Shown one piece after another: positions 20,743 through 23,517 of a stretch of 23,517 nucleotides of DNA (the first letter of the stretch is position 1; each line of letters begins with the position of its first letter). The translations under genes and the position numbers were made by a program. The notes under the pieces are model-generated. The model worked only from the letters and a program-made list of their open reading frames with translations. It made no database searches and was not told where the DNA came from. Source of the DNA: JANWHZ01 sp964527385 (GTDB taxonomy: Bacteria > Patescibacteriota > Saccharimonadia > Saccharimonadales > UBA4665); the NCBI GenBank assembly GCA_964527385.1, contig CAZGPZ010000009.1, positions 1 through 23,517 of the forward strand, written 5' to 3'.

Positions 20743-21579
20743 ATGAAGATGTCTGCTACAACGTTTATCAAGGGCCTGTTTGCTGGAAAATCAAATATAT
20801 CCGCGGAAGCGCTCAGGAAATGGAATATTGGATTCGCCGTGCTTTTGGCCACGCAAGCGGTAGCGATCGTGCTTTTGAGCGCTGCCCGCGAAGTACCGCT
20901 TACTGTTTCGTTCATGACGACCGATTCACTGCAATCGAAGCTGGCACATGCGACAGTTTTCGCTCCTGGGCTTCGCCAGCTAACCATGCTGGACCTTGCG
21001 TATCTCGTGGGTGTCATCCTGATTATTTCAGCGCTCTTCCGTGCCGCGGCGGCAACGTTTTGCCGCAACGTGTATGAAGTATCGCTGAAGCGTGAGGTGA
21101 ATGCCTGGCGCTGGGTGGAATGGGCGCTGGTGGGTGGCTTGATGGTTGTGTTGCTCGGCCTTTTGGCGGGCATGTACGATGTTGCCAGTTTGGCCTTGGT
21201 CTTCGCATTGATAGCGGCAATGTTTACGGCGGGGTATGGCCTCGAATTGCAAAATCGGGCTGGCAAGCATCGGTCCCCGCTTGGCAAGCTGCTAGCTACG
21301 GCCGGCATCGCTTCTGGCGTTATCTCGCTTCTGGCGGTCGTGTCGTATATGTGTGCCACGAATGCTCTGGGGAATGTAGCGTTTCCGGTCCACCTTTACT
21401 GGCCGTACATTGTTGTCGTTATACTGTTTGCCAAACTAGTGGTGAATACGCACTTGGCACTTACTAAAAAAGGCAAGTGGTCGTCGGTATGGTATGCAGA
21501 AGGTTGGTACATGGCGCTTGGATTTGTTGGCGAAACAGTACTGGCATGGCTGCTATTTGCCACGGTGTTGCATCCATGA
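20743..21579 (+). CDS. Heliorhodopsin-like seven-helix protein lacking the retinal-binding lysine
   Basis: A 278-residue protein with seven likely membrane helices (about 28-47, 83-104, 124-143, 147-167, 182-205, 218-240, 253-276). It follows heliorhodopsin landmarks: LRKWNIGF before helix 1, the helix 3 block NAWRWVEWALVGGLM (family form N-x-x-RW-x-EY), GLELQN after helix 4, and a closing AEGWYMALGFVGETVLAW. Glu126 matches the family's Schiff-base counterion. Helix 7 should carry a Lys (family form VAKSALAW), but the codon at 21532-21534 is GAA, giving Glu264. It therefore should not bind retinal covalently. The ATG at 20743 is preferred because TATAGT lies 7 nt before it. It overlaps the HAD gene by 4 nt. 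Confidence 0.82.
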   Translation: MKMSATTFIKGLFAGKSNISAEALRKWNIGFAVLLATQAVAIVLLSAAREVPLTVSFMTTDSLQSKLAHATVFAPGLRQLTMLDLAYLVGVILIISALFRAAAATFCRNVYEVSLKREVNAWRWVEWALVGGLMVVLLGLLAGMYDVASLALVFALIAAMFTAGYGLELQNRAGKHRSPLGKLLATAGIASGVISLLAVVSYMCATNALGNVAFPVHLYWPYIVVVILFAKLVVNTHLALTKKGKWSSVWYAEGWYMALGFVGETVLAWLLFATVLHP

Positions 21580-22208
21580 CGGCAGGGAGTGATAAGCCGG
21601 CTATAATTTTTGACTTTGACGGTACCCTTGCGGACAGCTTATACGCGACGTTGCAGGTACTATTCGAGCTGATACACCGGCAGGCGCTGCCTGCGGAGGA
21701 TATCAGCCGGTTGCGAGGCATGACTATGCGGCAAGTCCTGCGCGAACTTAACATACCTGCTTGGCGCGCACTTTTTTTGAAGCAAACCGTGTATAAAGCC
21801 ATGCGCGACCGCATGGACAACATCGCGCTCATACCGGGAATGGACGAAGCGATCAAGCGGCTTGCCACTGGCCACCAGCTGTATGTTCTCAGCTCAAATG
21901 ACGCAGTGAACGTGCGGATCTTTCTAGGAAGGTTCCGGCTAGGTGATTACTTTAACGGCGTTTATGGTGACGCCAATCCGTTCGGCAAGGCGCGGCAGCT
22001 GAAGCGCTTAGTACGTGAGCATGCCTTAGACGCAAGCCAGGCATGGTATGTTGGCGACCAAACTTGGGACGTTACCGCTGCACACCGGGCGGGCATGAAA
22101 GCTGCCGCCGTCGCTTGGGGGTTTAGCAACCTGCATGTGCTCAAGGCGAAGCGGCCGGAGGCCATGGTATTTTCACCGGATGAACTCGCGAAGGCAATTG
22201 CTGGATAA
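21576..22208 (+). CDS. HAD-superfamily hydrolase (phosphoglycolate phosphatase-like)
   Basis: Probable phosphatase of small phosphorylated metabolites. The 210 residues hold the HAD motifs in order: IIFDFDGTLADS (nucleophile Asp13 and Asp15), VLSSND, the lysine region GKARQLKRL, and WYVGDQTWDVTAAHRAGM with the metal-binding Asp residues. A helical cap (about 20-85) follows motif I, as in PGP/beta-phosphoglucomutase-like proteins. The substrate cannot be told. The start at 21576 overlaps the stop of the heliorhodopsin-like gene (ATGA), and a normal HAD N-terminus begins there; the longer in-frame reading lies inside the upstream gene. The next gene starts 5 nt after the stop. Confidence 0.9.
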   Translation: MTAGSDKPAIIFDFDGTLADSLYATLQVLFELIHRQALPAEDISRLRGMTMRQVLRELNIPAWRALFLKQTVYKAMRDRMDNIALIPGMDEAIKRLATGHQLYVLSSNDAVNVRIFLGRFRLGDYFNGVYGDANPFGKARQLKRLVREHALDASQAWYVGDQTWDVTAAHRAGMKAAAVAWGFSNLHVLKAKRPEAMVFSPDELAKAIAG

Positions 22209-22213
22209 TTACC

Positions 22214-23485
22214 GTGGCAGATAATGTTGGCACCGTAGTAATAGAAAAGATCGTCGAAGGCGGCCAAGGCTTAGGTACGCTGCCAGGCGGAAAAAAAGTA
22301 TTTGTATGGAACGCGCTTCCCGGGGAAACCGTGCGCGTGCGAATTACCAAAGAGAAACATTCCTACGCAGAAGCTGTTGCAGAGGAGATTATACAGGCGT
22401 CGCCCGATCGCATTGCGCCAAAAGACGCAAACTATCTTGGTGCGAGCCCGTGGCAAATAGTGGCATTCGACGCTGAAAATAATTTTAAACGCCAGATTGT
22501 CCACGATATTTTCGCGCAGGCAAAGGTAACCATTCCCGATTTCCAGTTTACGGCGGATGATCGGGAATTCCAGTACCGCAACAAAGCAGAGTATGGATTC
22601 TGGGGCGACGATAGCGGGCTGCACTTGGCTTCGTACCAACGCGGCAGCCATGGCAAACAAATCGTAAATGGCAGCTCGCTGACTATGCCCGGAATTGATG
22701 CAGCCGCGAATGCTATCTGTAGCCAGCTCGAAAAAATGCAGATCCGCGCTGGCGACTTGAAAACAATAATTGTTCGGTCTTCGCAAAACCATGAGCTGGT
22801 TGCGGCATTATATGTGAAGCGCGAGGACTTTCCGGAACTAGACGTGCCGGACGGATTGAAGGGCCTGCGTGTGTATTTCTCGAACCCGAAAAGCCCTGCG
22901 TCAGTCCGGACCAAGCTTTTGCACGAAAGCGGCGACGTACTATTGCACGACACGCTGGTTGGCAAGGATTTTATCTACGATGTTGATTCATTTTTCCAGG
23001 TCAACTTGCCAATCTATGAGCGTGCGCTCGAACGCATCAAACAACACTGCATTGCTCAAGATATAGTCGATATGTACGCTGGCGTCGGGAGTATCGGGCT
23101 GAGCGTTGCTGGCTCATCAGTGGCATTAGTAGAGCTTGACTCCGCTACGACTGCGATGGCACGAGAAAATGCCACAGTTTCGGGACTGGATGCAGAAGTT
23201 ATCGAAACCCCGGCAGAAAGGGCGATTGAGTATATCACCGAAGACAAACCGGTGGTTTTCGATCCACCACGTGCAGGCTTGCACGACCGTGTCGTTAGTC
23301 GGGTGCTGGAGGTGCTCCCGCCACAAATAGTTTACCTAAGCTGCAACCCGGTGACGCAAGCACGCGACTTGTCGTACCTTCAGGGCGCATACCGAACGGA
23401 TTATTTCGAAGCCTTCAACTTCTTCCCGCGAACGCCGCACATCGAAACCCTAGCAGTTCTCACGCGCAAGCAGCTGCTACAATAA
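22214..23485 (+). CDS. TRAM-domain RNA (uracil-5-)-methyltransferase, TrmA/RlmD family
   Basis: SAM-dependent enzyme that methylates C5 of a uridine in rRNA or tRNA. The 423 residues have an N-terminal TRAM domain (1-60; KIVEGGQGLGTLPGGKKVFV), SFFQVN, the SAM loop DMYAGVGSIG, VVFDPPRAGL, the catalytic YLSCNPVTQARDL (Cys377) and HIETLAVL (Glu411). The Fe-S cysteines of RumA/RlmD are missing: the segment after residue 70 reads DANYLGASPWQ. The target base cannot be assigned, so no gene symbol is given. The start is a GTG at 22214, 5 nt after the HAD stop, without a clear ribosome binding site; it gives the expected N-terminus. Likely co-transcribed with the two genes before it. Confidence 0.9.
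   Translation: MADNVGTVVIEKIVEGGQGLGTLPGGKKVFVWNALPGETVRVRITKEKHSYAEAVAEEIIQASPDRIAPKDANYLGASPWQIVAFDAENNFKRQIVHDIFAQAKVTIPDFQFTADDREFQYRNKAEYGFWGDDSGLHLASYQRGSHGKQIVNGSSLTMPGIDAAANAICSQLEKMQIRAGDLKTIIVRSSQNHELVAALYVKREDFPELDVPDGLKGLRVYFSNPKSPASVRTKLLHESGDVLLHDTLVGKDFIYDVDSFFQVNLPIYERALERIKQHCIAQDIVDMYAGVGSIGLSVAGSSVALVELDSATTAMARENATVSGLDAEVIETPAERAIEYITEDKPVVFDPPRAGLHDRVVSRVLEVLPPQIVYLSCNPVTQARDLSYLQGAYRTDYFEAFNFFPRTPHIETLAVLTRKQLLQ
23478..23483 (+). promoter_or_regulatory. Extended -10 box for the next gene
   Basis: TGCTACAAT overlaps the end of the methyltransferase gene and ends 6 nt before the ATG at 23490, the same leaderless spacing seen at other genes here. Confidence 0.5.
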
Positions 23486-23489
23486 TGGG

Positions 23490-23517
23490 ATGAATTATTG
23501 GAGGGAACGCAGCCAGC
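23490..23517 (+). CDS. Start of an unidentified gene (cut by window edge)
   Basis: ATG at 23490 followed by codons for MNYWRERSQ, open to the window end. Support is the extended -10 box TGCTACAAT 6 nt upstream. Too short to identify. Confidence 0.4.

Noticed and set aside
21477..21575. N-terminal extension of the HAD hydrolase
   Set aside because: It lies inside helix 7 of the upstream gene in another frame; the HAD motif I is at the expected distance from the ATG at 21576.

Overview
The window looks like a chromosomal segment of a Patescibacteria/CPR bacterium, most likely Candidatus Saccharibacteria (TM7). This is inferred from very dense packing, a short EF-Ts, a translation and isoprenoid cluster that lacks pyrH, cdsA and dxr, an L31 with a basic tail, a lysyl-tRNA synthetase with an extra C-terminal domain, and many promoters whose -10 box sits 6-9 nt before the start codon. 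TGA is used as a stop codon, so the standard bacterial code applies. No rRNA, tRNA, CRISPR array, insertion sequence or prophage was seen.

Layout. 1-1119 (minus): rpmE then prfA (cut by the window edge), driven by a perfect-consensus promoter. 1133-3857: rpsB with a structured leader, tsf, an unknown 164-residue protein with its own promoter and terminator, and frr. 3870-7631: trans-prenyl diphosphate synthase, uppS, rseP and a CPBP membrane protease, mostly overlapping or tightly spaced. 7645-10442: a promoter, a proline-rich 25-codon leader ORF, an intrinsic terminator, a proC-like gene and proS. 10507-13038: greA and lysS. A convergent ACT-domain regulator follows (13040-13681, minus).

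13818-18956 is more accessory: a GNAT-like/AstE-like two-gene unit, a small zincin, a REP-like palindromic repeat, an FMN reductase, a four-helix membrane protein, a DUF427 protein, and a divergent TrmB-regulator/VOC-protein pair with matching palindromes in the intergenic region. 18925-20592 (minus) is an ABC-F ATPase. 20743-23485 is an operon of a heliorhodopsin-like seven-helix protein, a HAD phosphatase and a TRAM-domain RNA uracil methyltransferase, followed by the first codons of one more gene.

The observations most worth following up are: (1) the leader of proC-proS, which has the parts of a classical ribosome-mediated attenuator (leader peptide with four Pro codons, competing hairpins, terminator) upstream of genes for making proline and charging tRNA-Pro; (2) the heliorhodopsin-like protein, which keeps the glutamate counterion but has Glu where the retinal-binding Lys should be; (3) a fused Pth2/DUF2000-like domain on LysRS; (4) widespread leaderless-type promoters; (5) the TrmB/VOC operator pair; and (6) a mutually exclusive RNA fold before rpsB. 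All function calls are made by reading sequence motifs, without database searches.
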